A DNA stretch of 64,000 nt. Source: Streptomyces sp. GS7 (GTDB taxonomy: Bacteria; Actinomycetota; Actinomycetes; Streptomycetales; Streptomycetaceae). Numbering within the stretch: position 1 is the first letter of the stretch; every line of letters starts with the position of its first letter. The stretch is from contig NZ_CP047146.1 in assembly GCF_009834125.1 (NCBI RefSeq), positions 6,689,501 through 6,753,500 of the forward strand, in the 5' to 3' direction. A program made the translations under genes and the position numbers. This document shows positions 17,945 through 26,878 of the stretch, piece after piece. The notes under the pieces are model-generated. The model worked only from the letters and a program-made list of their open reading frames with translations. It did not search any database and had not been told where the DNA came from.

Positions 17945-18334
17945 TCAGCGGACCGTCAGGGTGCCTTTCATGTAGGGGTGGACGGTGCAGATGTAGGGGT
18001 AGCTGCCGGGCTTCGTGGGCGCGGTGATCACGGCGCTCTGCCCCTGCTCGAGGTTGCCGGTGTCGAAGGGCTTGCCGGCGCCGGTGGCCGTCACGGTGTG
18101 CGGCGCGCTGTCCTCGTTCACGACGGTGATCTTGGTCCCCGGCCGCACGGTCAGCGTGGCGGGCTGGTAGGCGAAGTCCTTGATGACGATCCGCGTCCGG
18201 GCGTTCCCCGGGGCGGAGGCCGAGGGGGCGGACGCCGACGGGGACGGGGACGGGCCGCCGCCGGTGTGCGAGCAGCCGGTGAGGGCGGCCAGGCAGAGCG
18301 CCGAGGCCGCCACCGCGATCCGTACCGGGCGCAT
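17945..18334 (-). CDS. Cupredoxin-domain lipoprotein
   Basis: This 129-residue protein has a lipoprotein signal ending LTGC, a Ser/Pro linker, then a plastocyanin/azurin-like domain. Type-1 copper ligands are visible: His in SAPHTVT, and Cys, His and Met in YICTVHPYM. It would hold copper on the outer face of the membrane as an electron carrier or copper store. It starts two bases after the stop of the upstream COG4315-type lipoprotein, so the pair is cotranscribed. Confidence 0.88.
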   Translation of the reverse strand: MRPVRIAVAASALCLAALTGCSHTGGGPSPSPSASAPSASAPGNARTRIVIKDFAYQPATLTVRPGTKITVVNEDSAPHTVTATGAGKPFDTGNLEQGQSAVITAPTKPGSYPYICTVHPYMKGTLTVR

Positions 18335-18336
18335 GG

Positions 18337-18915
18337 TCAGGACCCGGGGCTGGCGCTGCCGGTACCGGCGCCCGGGCTGCCGCTCGGCGCGGGCTTGGTG
18401 ATCTCCTTGCCCGAGGGATCTAGCACCCACCACTTCGCCCCGCTGTCGTTCGACCCCTGGCCCCTGACGTCCCCGGGGTGCCTGTCCGCGATGAAGTAGT
18501 ACAGCGGATGCCCGTTGTAGGTGACTTCCTTGGTGCCGTCGCGGCGGGTCGTGGTCCCGAGCAGCGCGCTCTGGACGCCGCTGCCGGCCTGCGGCGCGCC
18601 GGTCACCAGCAGCGGCGGCCAGACCTTGGCGCATTTGCCATAGCAGGTCGAAGTGTGGCCCTTGTCCGCCACGAAGAGGTAGAGCGTCCGGCCCTGCCCG
18701 TCGACCAGGAACGTGCCGAGCGGCCCGGAGCGCACCCGGATGGTCACCGCGCCCGCCGCCGGCGACCCGGACGGCCGGGGGCTGGCGCTCGGGGCGGAGG
18801 GGGTGGCGGACGGTGACGGGGTGGTCCCGCCACCGCCGTGCGAGCAGCCGCCGACGGCTGCGGCGAGCAGGGTGACGGCCACCGCGGTGGCGGCCGTCCT
18901 GGCGGTGTGGCGCAT
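18337..18915 (-). CDS. COG4315-type lipoprotein with two Yx(F/Y)xxD repeats
   Basis: This 192-residue protein has a lipoprotein signal ending VGGC, a Ser/Pro linker, and two repeats carrying the family motif (LYLFVADKG and LYYFIADRH). Between them is a STCYGKCAKVWPPL segment with two cysteines that may bind a metal or haem; this is not established. The ATG has GGAG seven bases before it. It is paired with the cupredoxin gene, suggesting an extracytoplasmic redox or copper role. Confidence 0.85.
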   Translation of the reverse strand: MRHTARTAATAVAVTLLAAAVGGCSHGGGGTTPSPSATPSAPSASPRPSGSPAAGAVTIRVRSGPLGTFLVDGQGRTLYLFVADKGHTSTCYGKCAKVWPPLLVTGAPQAGSGVQSALLGTTTRRDGTKEVTYNGHPLYYFIADRHPGDVRGQGSNDSGAKWWVLDPSGKEITKPAPSGSPGAGTGSASPGS

Positions 18916-19037
18916 CGGACGTCTCCTTCGGCGCGCGCTGAGGCGGGCGGACCGTCCGCCCACCTCAGTGGACCGCAGCGCCCGCGGCCCGGCCATCGGG
19001 AGAGCGGCGTTCGGCGTAGTGCGCCGGGCCGTTCCGG

Positions 19038-20096
19038 TCAGCGGATCTCGCCGGTGGTGCGCCGGTAGGTCGAGCGCCGGTCGTCGATGGCGGCCCAGCG
19101 GTCGCCGTAGACGTTCTCGGTGACGCCGGGCTCGCGCAGGAAGGCGTGCGGGAAGCCGAGCGGGACCTCGCTGGTGGCGTCGAGGCGCTCCAGCGCGTCC
19201 GCGTCGAGCGTGACGTCGATGCTGGCGAGGTTGTCGGCCAGCTGCGCCTCCTTGGTGGCGCCGATGATCGGGATGATGTTGCCGGGGCGGCTGCGCAGCC
19301 AGGCCAGGGCCACCTGTGCCGGGGTCCAGCCGCCCTGTTCGGCGATCTCCAGGACGGCGGTGACGGTCTCGTCCTCGTTGTGGTCGGCGCGGTCGTGCCC
19401 GTCCTGGCCGTCCAGCCGGCCGCTCTCGCCGCGCCGGTACTTGCCGGTGAGCTTGCCGGCCGCCAGCGGGGCCCAGGCGAGGACGGCCAGGTCGAACGCG
19501 CGGGCCTGCGGGAGCAGTTCGCGCTCCACGGTCCGCTCCAGCAGGTTGTAGCGCAGCTGCGAGCCGGCGAAGGCGGTCCAGCCCCGCAGCTCGGCGAGGG
19601 TGTTGGCCTGCGCGATCTCCCAGGCGGGCCAGTCGGACACGCCCAGGTAGAGCACCTTGCCGGACCGTACGAGGTCGTCCAGCGCCCGCATCACCTCGTC
19701 GACGGGGGTGAAGTTGTCGCGGGCGTGCACCCACAGCACGTCGAGGCGGTCGGTGCCCAGCCGGCGCAGGCTGGCCTCCACGGACTGGACGAGGTTCTTG
19801 CGGTGGTTGCCGGCCGAGTTCACATCGCCCGGGACGGTCGCGCAGGTGTACTTGCTGGCGAGCACGAACCGGTCCCGGCGGCCGTCGAGCAGTTCGCCGA
19901 GGATGGTCTCCGAGGTGCCGCCGGTGTAGTTGTTGGCGGTGTCGACGAAGTTGCCGCCCGCGTCGGCGTAGGCGTCGAGGAGCCGTCCGCTGGTGTCCTT
20001 GGCGGCGCCCCAGCCCCAGTCCTCGCCGAAGGTCATGGCGCCCAGGGCCAGTTCGCTGACGCGCAGGCCGGTCCTGCCGAACAGTGTGTACCGCAC
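19038..20096 (-). CDS. Aldo/keto reductase
   Basis: This 352-residue NADPH-dependent reductase of the (beta/alpha)8 type starts at a GTG. The catalytic set is visible: Asp in FVDTANNYTGG with the Tyr, Lys in FVLASKYT, and His in DVLWVHARDN. The cofactor region includes IIPIIGATKEAQLADN. It probably reduces small aldehydes or ketones. Its promoter has the long spacer with central dyad typical of MerR-family control, so it is likely induced by a small electrophile or redox signal. No MerR gene is in the window. Confidence 0.9.
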   Translation of the reverse strand: MRYTLFGRTGLRVSELALGAMTFGEDWGWGAAKDTSGRLLDAYADAGGNFVDTANNYTGGTSETILGELLDGRRDRFVLASKYTCATVPGDVNSAGNHRKNLVQSVEASLRRLGTDRLDVLWVHARDNFTPVDEVMRALDDLVRSGKVLYLGVSDWPAWEIAQANTLAELRGWTAFAGSQLRYNLLERTVERELLPQARAFDLAVLAWAPLAAGKLTGKYRRGESGRLDGQDGHDRADHNEDETVTAVLEIAEQGGWTPAQVALAWLRSRPGNIIPIIGATKEAQLADNLASIDVTLDADALERLDATSEVPLGFPHAFLREPGVTENVYGDRWAAIDDRRSTYRRTTGEIR

Positions 20097-20139
20097 GTGT
20101 TCCCCTAGTTCTTCTCGCCCGTGGGTCCTTGCGGATCAC

Positions 20140-20170
20140 ACGCTAGGAGGTGGAGTGCACTCCAGGGCAA
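20140..20170 (-). promoter_or_regulatory. MerR-type promoter of the aldo/keto reductase
   Basis: On the minus strand, TTGCCC (20165-20170) and TAGCGT (20140-20145) are separated by 19 bp. The spacer holds the perfect palindrome TGGAGTGCACTCCA (20151-20164). A 19-bp spacer with a central dyad is the hallmark of promoters that MerR-family activators untwist. Confidence 0.75.
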
Positions 20171-20181
20171 GGCGACGGGGG

Positions 20182-20235
20182 CGCGTCCCCGGTCCGGGAC
20201 GCGACGGGCCCCCGCCGGTCTCGGCGGAGGCCCGT
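20182..20235 (-). terminator. Two tandem hairpins after the phospholipase gene
   Basis: CGCGTCCC (20182-20189) pairs with 20196-20203, and ACGGGCC-C-CCGCCG (20204-20217) pairs with 20222-20235 with one mismatch. Together they lie just past the phospholipase stop at 20254 on the minus strand and upstream of the aldo/keto reductase promoter. Confidence 0.7.
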
Positions 20236-20253
20236 GCACGGAGCCGACCGGGG

Positions 20254-22311
20254 TCAGCCGGTGATGATGGCCGGGTCGCTGACGCCCGGCTTGCCGGTCT
20301 CGACATGGCCCGCGAACCGGCGCAGGAAACCGGCGTCGGTGTCGGCGGTGACCGTGAGGTCGTACCAGCGCTTGCCGGCGCTCAGGTCGACGGACCGGGT
20401 GACGGTGCCGCCCGGGTCGACCCGGACGGTCTGCTTCCCGCCGCCGTACGCGTCGGCGATGGTGAGGCGACAGGGGGCGGTGCCCGGGTTCGTCAGGGAC
20501 AGCTCGACGTGGCCGGAGGCGGCGTTGTGGCGGGCGGTCACCTCGGGGGTCTTCTTCTTGCCGGGGCCCTTGAAGACGCGCAGGAAGCCGTTCGGGCCGT
20601 ACACCGTCAGGTCGTAACTGCCCTTGGAGTAGGCCGTGTTCCAGGTGTCGGAGATCTTCTTGCCGGCCTCGGTGGTGTAGGTCCAGGGGCCGTCGGTGCG
20701 GTCGCCGGCGGCGACCAGGAAGCACGCGCCGGCCGTGCTGCCGCTGCTGAAGGTGAGCGTGAAGCGGCCGCCCGCGGTGTCCGCGGTGCCGTCCGCCAGC
20801 GGGGCGTAGGGCAGCGGGCGGCTGGGCCGGGAGCCGTGCTCCTGCTTGGGCAGGACCGGGTTGGCGGGCGGCTTGGGGACGTAGCTGTCGTGCCGCTTGT
20901 TGTCCGGCGGCTGGTAGCCCTTGGTGTCGGGGAGCGGCGCCGGCTTGGTGTTCTCCAGGGAGAAGTCGAAGGCCGAGGTGAGGTCGCCGCAGATGGCGCG
21001 CCGCCAGGGCGTGATGTTGGGCTCGTGGACGCCGAAGCGGCGCTCCATGAACCGGATGACGGAGGTGTGGTCGAAGACCTCGGAGCAGACGTAGCCGCCG
21101 GTGCTCCAGGGGGAGACGACGAGCATCGGGACGCGCTGGCCGAGGCCGTAGGGGCCGGCGGCGTAGGTGGCGTTGCCGGGGAAGTTGTCGAGCTTGACGT
21201 CGGCGGTGGACAGGCCCTGGGCGCTGGAGCCGGGGGAGAACGGCGGGACGACGTGGTCGAAGTAGCCGTCGTTCTCGTCGTAGGTGATGAACAGCGCGGT
21301 CTTGCTCCACACCTCGGGGTTGGAGGTGAGGGCGTCCAGCACCTGGGAGACGTACCAGGCGCCGTAGTTCGCGGGCCAGTTGGGGTGCTCGGAGAAGGCT
21401 TCGGGGGCGGCTATCCAGGAGATCTGGGGCAGCTTTCCGGCCTTGACGTCGGCCTTGAGCTGGTCGAAGTAGCCCTCGCCCTTCTTGGCGTCGGTTCCGG
21501 TGCGGGCCTTGTCGTACAGCGGGTCGCCGGGCTTGGCGTCGCGGTACTGGTTGAAGAAGAGCAGCGAGTTGTCGCCGTAGTTGCCGCGGTAGGCGTCCTC
21601 GATCCAGCCCCACTTGCCGTTCGCGTCGAGGCCGTCGCCGATGTCCTGGTAGACCTTCCAGGAGATCCCCGCCTTCTCCAGGCGCTCCGGGTAGGTGGTC
21701 CAGCCGTAGCCGGCCTCCTCGTTGCCGACGACGGGGCCGCCGCCCTTGCCGTCGTTGCCGACGTAGCCGGTCCACATGTAGTAGCGGTTGGGGTCGGTGG
21801 AGCTCATCAGCGAGCAGTGGTACGCGTCGCAGATGGTGAAGGCGTCGGCGAGCGCGTAGTGGAACGGGATGTCCTTACGCGTGAGGTGCGCCATGGTCCC
21901 GGTGCCCTTGGCGGGGATCCACTGGTCGTACTTGCCGTTGTTCCACGCCTGGTGGCCGCCGTGCCAGTCGTGGTTGAGGCCCTCGATGAACTGCATGCCG
22001 AGGTCCTTGGCATCGGGGTGGTACGGGAGGATGTCCTTGGTGCCGTCGGACTGGTGCCAGACGGACTTGCCGTTCTCCAGGGTGACCGGGCGCGGGTCGC
22101 CGAAGCCGCGGACGCCCCGCAGCGCGCCGAAGTAGTGGTCGAAGGAACGGTTCTCCTGCATGAGGACGACGATGTGCTCGACGTCCTTGATGGAGCCGGA
22201 GGTGCGCTTGGCCGGGATCGACGCGGCGCGGGCGATGCTGCTCGACAGCGCCGAGGCGCCCGCGGTGGCACCCGCGATCTGGAGGAAGCGCCGGCGGTTG
22301 ATATCAGGCAT
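20254..22311 (-). CDS. Tat-exported phosphocholine-specific phospholipase C
   Basis: This 685-residue enzyme begins MPDINRRRFLQIAGATAG, a twin-arginine signal, with cleavage after an ARA near residue 29. The catalytic phosphoesterase domain (about 40-470) opens with the metal-binding motif MQENRSFDHYFG and has YDENDGYFDHVVPP later. Two C-terminal beta-sandwich domains (about 500-590 and 600-680) are typical of the PlcC/PlcN family. It should cleave phosphatidylcholine or sphingomyelin outside the cell, often to win phosphate. Length agrees with characterised members. I saw no clear PhoP box in the 243-bp gap upstream. Confidence 0.93.
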   Translation of the reverse strand: MPDINRRRFLQIAGATAGASALSSSIARAASIPAKRTSGSIKDVEHIVVLMQENRSFDHYFGALRGVRGFGDPRPVTLENGKSVWHQSDGTKDILPYHPDAKDLGMQFIEGLNHDWHGGHQAWNNGKYDQWIPAKGTGTMAHLTRKDIPFHYALADAFTICDAYHCSLMSSTDPNRYYMWTGYVGNDGKGGGPVVGNEEAGYGWTTYPERLEKAGISWKVYQDIGDGLDANGKWGWIEDAYRGNYGDNSLLFFNQYRDAKPGDPLYDKARTGTDAKKGEGYFDQLKADVKAGKLPQISWIAAPEAFSEHPNWPANYGAWYVSQVLDALTSNPEVWSKTALFITYDENDGYFDHVVPPFSPGSSAQGLSTADVKLDNFPGNATYAAGPYGLGQRVPMLVVSPWSTGGYVCSEVFDHTSVIRFMERRFGVHEPNITPWRRAICGDLTSAFDFSLENTKPAPLPDTKGYQPPDNKRHDSYVPKPPANPVLPKQEHGSRPSRPLPYAPLADGTADTAGGRFTLTFSSGSTAGACFLVAAGDRTDGPWTYTTEAGKKISDTWNTAYSKGSYDLTVYGPNGFLRVFKGPGKKKTPEVTARHNAASGHVELSLTNPGTAPCRLTIADAYGGGKQTVRVDPGGTVTRSVDLSAGKRWYDLTVTADTDAGFLRRFAGHVETGKPGVSDPAIITG

Positions 22312-22513
22312 GAGTCTGGGGACCTCGCGGTGGGGGATGACGGGTGATCAGGTCGTACGGGTGGTGCGGATACGGCCCTGGGGGAAACCGCGGTCAGCAG
22401 TGTTCCAAGAGGAACCAGTGCTCGGGAAGGGGGGGTGTCCTCAAGGTGGCCCGGCGCGGTACGCACCGCGAACTCCCCGGCGGGCCGCGGTGCGGGACGG
22501 CCCGGTGCGCGGG

Positions 22514-22545
22514 GCGGCCACCCCCGGGGGTCCGGGGGTGGCCGC
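22514..22545 (-). terminator. Hairpin after the MFS gene
   Basis: GCGGCCACCCCC (22514-22525) is fully complementary to 22534-22545. It lies 9 bp past the stop of the MFS gene and would end the PLP-enzyme/MFS operon. Confidence 0.75.
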
Positions 22546-22554
22546 GCGGCTCCC

Positions 22555-23850
22555 TCAGCGCAGCGCCACCTCCGGTCCACCGGCCGGGGCGAGCCGGCCG
22601 GTGCGGTGCAGGGCCCGGAGCGCGGCGGCGCAGACCAGGCCCAGCAGCAGGAGGGCCGTCCAGGGCAGGGCGGGCAGTCCGGCGGCGCGGGCGGCGTCCA
22701 GCGCGGCGCCGGTGAGCAGGTTGCCGAGGGTGATGCCGATACCGCAGACGGTGTTGTAGAGCCCGTAGTGGGTGGCGACCAGGCGGTCGCCGCAGAGCCG
22801 GACGATGGTGTCCATCTCGAAGGGGTAGGCGGTCATCGTGCCGACGGCGAGCAGCAGCGCGGTCAGTGCCGGCGGCAGCGCGGCGAGGAGCCAGCGGGCC
22901 GGGCCGCCGGCCGGCACCGGCAGCGCGGTGGCCGCCAGCAGCGGGAGGAACGCCAGCCCCATGACCACCAGGCCGCTGGCGAGCGCGTGCCCGGGCGCCA
23001 TCCGGGCCTTGCACCAGGCGGTCACCCGGGTCTGGCCCAGGATCGTGCTCAGCCCCGAGACGGCGAACAGCAGCGCCACCGCCGCCGTTCCGGAACGCCC
23101 CTCGCCGCCCAGGCGCTTCACCTCCAGCGGCAGCGCCAGGTAGACCTGGAAGGACAGCACGTACGATCCGATCATGGCGCCGGAGAACAGCAGGAACGGC
23201 CGGTTGGCGAGCACGCCGCGCCACTGCGCGAGCAGCCCCGACCGGTCGGCCGCGGCGCCGGACCGGCCGGCGGTGCCGCCGCGGGCCGGCAGCGCGCGCA
23301 GCTGGACGAGGCTGAGCAGCGCGAAGATCCCGGCCGCCACGAGGCAGGTGAGCCGGAAGCCGACTCCGGTCAGCACCATCCCGGCGACCGGGCCGAGCAG
23401 GATGCCGGCCTGGTAGAAGACGTTGAACAGGGCGAACGCCTCCAGCCGGCGCTCTCCCGCCTCGGCCGCCAGATACGCCCGGACCGCCGGGTTGAACAGC
23501 GCCCCGGCCAGGCCGGTGGCCGCGGACGCCGCCAGCAGGGCGGGCAGCGCGTCCACCAGCCCCAGCGCGGCGAAACCCGCCGTACGCAGCAGGCAGCCGG
23601 CCACGATCAGCGGTTTGCAGCCGAACCGGTCGGCGAGCGCGCCGCCGACCAGGAACATCCCCTGCTGGCTGAAGTTGCGCACGCCGAGCACCAGCCCGAC
23701 CAGCCAGCCGGCCAGGCCCAGCGTCCCGGACAGATGCGCGGCCAGGTACGGCATCAGCATGTAGAAGCCGAGGTTGATGGTGAACTGATTGACCATCAGC
23801 AACTGCACGCTGCGCTCGTAGGAGCGGACCTGTGCGAGGGTGCCCTTCAC
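22555..23850 (-). CDS. MFS transporter, probable exporter coupled to the PLP enzyme
   Basis: This 431-residue protein has twelve membrane helices. The loop between helices 2 and 3 reads [14 protein letters not shown], the classic MFS motif A. Its GTG start overlaps the PLP-enzyme stop by GTGA and has GGAGGTGG upstream, so the two proteins are made together. An exporter for the product of that enzyme is the natural inference; import is possible. Confidence 0.88.
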   Translation of the reverse strand: MKGTLAQVRSYERSVQLLMVNQFTINLGFYMLMPYLAAHLSGTLGLAGWLVGLVLGVRNFSQQGMFLVGGALADRFGCKPLIVAGCLLRTAGFAALGLVDALPALLAASAATGLAGALFNPAVRAYLAAEAGERRLEAFALFNVFYQAGILLGPVAGMVLTGVGFRLTCLVAAGIFALLSLVQLRALPARGGTAGRSGAAADRSGLLAQWRGVLANRPFLLFSGAMIGSYVLSFQVYLALPLEVKRLGGEGRSGTAAVALLFAVSGLSTILGQTRVTAWCKARMAPGHALASGLVVMGLAFLPLLAATALPVPAGGPARWLLAALPPALTALLLAVGTMTAYPFEMDTIVRLCGDRLVATHYGLYNTVCGIGITLGNLLTGAALDAARAAGLPALPWTALLLLGLVCAAALRALHRTGRLAPAGGPEVALR

Positions 23851-24998
23851 CGGGACGCCACCTCCGCCGGGCCGAGCGGGTCGGCGACCCGCTCGCAGCG
23901 GCTCCAGCGGGTGACCTCCCGCTCTCCTGTGTGGCGCAGGGTTTCCGGGGCGTCGGGCGGCGGGGCGCCGAGCAGTCCGTGGGCGGCGCAGTACGCGTCG
24001 TCGTACACGGTGCTCAGATAGCGCTGCGGTCCGTCCGGGAAGACCGCCGCGATACGGGCGCCGGGCGGCAGGGTGCGGCTGAGCCAGCCGGCGACCAGCG
24101 CGACCGCGCCGACGCTCCAGCCGCCGGTGGCGTAGTGCGAGGCCGCCAACTGCCGGCAGGTCCACACCGCTTCGGCGGGGGCGACCCAGTGCACCTCGCT
24201 GAACTGCTCGTAGGCGACGTTGCGCGGGTAGATGCTCGACCCCAGTCCGCGCATCAGGCGGGGGCGGGCGGGCTGGCCGAAGATGGTCGAGCCGACGGTG
24301 TCGACGCCGACCAGCCGCAGCTCCGGGTAGAGCTGGCGCAGCACCCGGGACACGCCCGCGGAGTGGCCGCCGGTGCCGACGCTGCACACCAGGACGTCGA
24401 TGTGCACCAGCTGGGCGGCGAGTTCGAGGGCCAGCGGCAGGTAGGCGGTGGTGTTGTCGGGGTTGTGGTACTGGTCCGGGCACCACGATCCCGGGTGCCG
24501 GCCGAGGAGTTCGGCGACCCGGTCGCGGCGGGCCTGCTGCCAGCCGCCGTCGGGGTGGGGCTCGGGGACCGGGTCGACGTCGGCGCCGTAGGCGGTCAGC
24601 AGCCGGGTCATGGCCGGTTCCAGCCCGGGGTCGGTGACCAGGGTGACGGGGTGCCCGTACACCATCCCGGCGAGCGCCAGGCCCAGGCCCAGGGTGCCGC
24701 TGGTGGACTCCACGATCCGGGCGCCGGGCCGCACGTCGCCCCGGGCGCGGGCGCGTTCGACCATGTGGAGCGCGGGGCGGTCCTTGATGCCGCCCGGGTT
24801 GCTGCCCTCCAGTTTCGCCCAGAAGCCGCGGTCCGGCGGGGTGAGCGGCGCGGAGATGTGCAGTACGGGCGTGTTGCCGACGAGCCCGGACACGGCGGAC
24901 GCCGGGGGCGGGGCGAGCGGAGCCGCGGGGCCGGGGGTGCCGGGTGCTGCCGCGGGGACGGGGAGGGGACGGTCGGGAAGTGCGGGTGGAGACTGCAT
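23847..24998 (-). CDS. Cysteine-synthase-family PLP enzyme with altered active-site loop
   Basis: This 383-residue fold-type II PLP enzyme starts at the ATG at 24998 after GAGAGCG. A Pro/Ala-rich leader of 35 residues precedes [10 protein letters not shown], the family opening. The PLP lysine is in [11 protein letters not shown]. The substrate-carboxylate loop, normally TSGNTG, reads TSGTLGLG here, so the Asn is lost. A glycine-rich phosphate loop appears as [10 protein letters not shown]. It probably performs a beta-replacement on an O-activated serine, perhaps with an unusual nucleophile, as SbnA does. Coupling to an MFS gene suggests a small exported amino acid rather than housekeeping cysteine. 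Confidence 0.85.
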   Translation of the reverse strand: MQSPPALPDRPLPVPAAAPGTPGPAAPLAPPPASAVSGLVGNTPVLHISAPLTPPDRGFWAKLEGSNPGGIKDRPALHMVERARARGDVRPGARIVESTSGTLGLGLALAGMVYGHPVTLVTDPGLEPAMTRLLTAYGADVDPVPEPHPDGGWQQARRDRVAELLGRHPGSWCPDQYHNPDNTTAYLPLALELAAQLVHIDVLVCSVGTGGHSAGVSRVLRQLYPELRLVGVDTVGSTIFGQPARPRLMRGLGSSIYPRNVAYEQFSEVHWVAPAEAVWTCRQLAASHYATGGWSVGAVALVAGWLSRTLPPGARIAAVFPDGPQRYLSTVYDDAYCAAHGLLGAPPPDAPETLRHTGEREVTRWSRCERVADPLGPAEVASR

Positions 24999-25085
24999 GA
25001 TTCGCTCTCGTTCGGTGTTCCGGGTACGGACGGTGGGGCGCGTCCGGCGGCCGGCCGGCGGTGGCACGGCGCGCCGCGGCGGCTC

Positions 25086-25514
25086 CTATATCCGGCACCG
25101 GCAGAGGGCGGCGAGGGTCGGCCGGCCGCCGCGGGGCGGCCCGTGGCGCGCGGCGCGTCCGGCCGCGGCCGGACGGCGGGCGGCGGCGGAGCGCACGGCG
25201 GTCCCGAGAACACCGGGCGCGGCGCCCGGCGCGGCGGCGGTACGCCCGGCCGCGGCGGAGCGGGCCGGGGGGATGCGTCCGGCCGCGTCGGGCGGGCAGT
25301 CGGTGTCGTCGGAGCGCCCGCCGTCCGCCGCGGTGCCGGCGACGGGCGCCGCGGTCACCGGACCCGCGGTGCGGTGGTGGTGCGGGGTGTGGGCGCCGCA
25401 GGGCACGGCGGCCAGCAGCAGCCCGCCGAGCAGCAGGGGCAGGGCCAGCCGCCGGAGGAGGGGGCGGGCGGCGGCGGCACGGAACGGGAAGCGGAGGGGG
25501 GTGCGTCGGGGCAC
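25086..25514 (-). CDS. Small exported or membrane-anchored protein with His cluster, unknown
   Basis: The GTG at 25514 has GGAG five bases upstream, giving 142 residues (GTG at 25529 adds five). A basic N-terminus and one hydrophobic segment (about 22-42, ending AVPCGAH) look like a signal or anchor. A histidine group (HTPHHH) follows, then Ala/Arg/Gly-rich sequence and a C-terminal LCRCRI with two cysteines. Low complexity makes it hard to be sure the frame is real. It precedes the PLP-enzyme gene in the same direction. Confidence 0.45.
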   Translation of the reverse strand: MPRRTPLRFPFRAAAARPLLRRLALPLLLGGLLLAAVPCGAHTPHHHRTAGPVTAAPVAGTAADGGRSDDTDCPPDAAGRIPPARSAAAGRTAAAPGAAPGVLGTAVRSAAARRPAAAGRAARHGPPRGGRPTLAALCRCRI

Positions 25515-25592
25515 AGGGTCTCCGTACACAGGGCGTGCGGAAGCAGCAGGAGGTCGTGCGGAACCGGAAGTTGGCCGGAACCGGCCGGGAAT

Positions 25593-26084
25593 CTAGACCT
25601 GCTGGACGACGGAGCCCGTGGTGCCGGACGGCGGTGGCAGGGCGAACGCGTCGGCGGGTGTGCCGTACCGGGCCGGGACGGGGGCGCGGCACGGCGAGCC
25701 GGCGAACGACACGGCGCGCGGCGGCGCCAGCTCGGCGCCCTGCTGCACCTGGCCCGCCAGGCACACCGGGTGCGCGGGATGCCCGGCGGGAGCCGGGTGG
25801 TCCGCGTGGTGGGCGGGGTCCGCGGGCGCGGAGTGCGCTGGCTGCACCGTGTGCGCGGCGCGCCGAGCAGGTGCGCCGTCCAAGGCTTCAATGGCCCGCT
25901 GGGCGGCGGCGGTTGTCCGGGCGGCGGCCGGTACGGCGCTGTCGAGGTGCCCCTCGGCGCTCTCCGCCCGCGCGCCGTGCGCGAGCAGCACCGCGAGCAG
26001 CAGCACGGCCGCCCACAGCGCCCGGAGCGGCACCGCGCGATCGCGGTGCCGTACGGCGCTCAGGGGCGGCGGGGCCGTTGCCAT
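25593..26084 (-). CDS. Small exported His-rich protein, unknown
   Basis: The frame from the ATG at 26084 gives 163 residues with a signal-like start: basic residues, then ALWAAVLLLAVLLAHGARA with an A-x-A cleavage site. A His/Pro/Ala region follows (PAHHADHPAPAGHPAHP) with cysteines at VCLAGQ and SPCRAP. It ends in FALPPPSGTTGSVVQQV. It resembles the next gene in layout but not clearly in sequence. A periplasmic-side metal-binding role is possible. No Shine-Dalgarno site is evident. Confidence 0.5.
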   Translation of the reverse strand: MATAPPPLSAVRHRDRAVPLRALWAAVLLLAVLLAHGARAESAEGHLDSAVPAAARTTAAAQRAIEALDGAPARRAAHTVQPAHSAPADPAHHADHPAPAGHPAHPVCLAGQVQQGAELAPPRAVSFAGSPCRAPVPARYGTPADAFALPPPSGTTGSVVQQV

Positions 26085-26160
26085 GCCGCGATCGTAGCGG
26101 CGGCGCCCGCGCGGCCGGCGGGACACGGCGGGAACACGCCGCGATCCCACCGGCCGCGCG

Positions 26161-26718
26161 TCAGACCAGCGACGCCTCGGACGCGGCGGGTTCGCACGGC
26201 GGCGCGAGGGGGTGCACGGGGGCGGGCTCCGCGGCGGGGCCGGGTGCCGCGACGGGCGCGGGCTCCGCGGCGGGGGCGGGCTCCACCACGTCCGGGACGC
26301 TGCGCAGCGGCACCTGCGGGGTCACCGGCGCGGTGCGGGCGGCCTCGACCCGGCGGGTGAACCAGATGACCTTGCCGGTCGGCGTGCCGCAGGTGCCCCA
26401 GCTGTCGCTCAGTGCGGCCACTTTGGCGAGTCCGCCGCCGGCCGCGCTGCTCAGCCGCGGCAGCCGGGGGCCGTCGTCGGCGACCGAGGCGGTCAGGTGG
26501 CGGCCGGTCCAGCGGAGTTCGACCACGCACCGGGTGTCCGCGCCGATATGGCGGTGGACGTTGGTGAGGAGTTCCGCCACTCCCCTGCACACGGGCGGGA
26601 TGTGCAGTTCGAGATTCCAGTACCGCAGATGCGCGGCGATGATCCGTCGGATCTGCGGTACGCGCTCCGCCGCGGCGTGCAGTTCGACCGTGTAGTGCCG
26701 GCCGCCGGGAAGTGTCAT
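26161..26718 (-). CDS. Anti-sigma-like ATP-binding (HATPase_c) regulator
   Basis: I chose the ATG at 26718 (MTLPGGRHYTVEL), which has GAGGAG seven bases upstream; the frame is open to 26847. The 185-residue protein is a single GHKL ATPase domain: N box VAELLTNVHRHIG, then ADDGPRLP and GGGLAKVAAL as the G1 and G2 boxes. An Ala/Pro/Glu-rich tail follows. This is the RsbW/SpoIIAB-like type common in Streptomyces, where such proteins bind sigma or anti-sigma factors. No partner gene is adjacent. Confidence 0.85.
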   Translation of the reverse strand: MTLPGGRHYTVELHAAAERVPQIRRIIAAHLRYWNLELHIPPVCRGVAELLTNVHRHIGADTRCVVELRWTGRHLTASVADDGPRLPRLSSAAGGGLAKVAALSDSWGTCGTPTGKVIWFTRRVEAARTAPVTPQVPLRSVPDVVEPAPAAEPAPVAAPGPAAEPAPVHPLAPPCEPAASEASLV

Positions 26719-26878
26719 GTCGTGGCTCCTCACCGCGAGGCTCACCACCTTCACCTCGTTGGACCAAACGAACCCCGAACAAGAAGAGTGAGCATTCGTC
26801 ACGTATGGGTCATACGCCATCGTGGCCCCGGGGTTTCGGGCCTGCAACAGGTGGTGGTCCGTTCGGGTCCCGGCCCGT

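Noticed and set aside
19993..22347. A plus-strand frame of 784 residues
   Set aside because: Antisense to the phospholipase gene; the phospholipase has clear catalytic motifs and a Tat signal, this frame has none.
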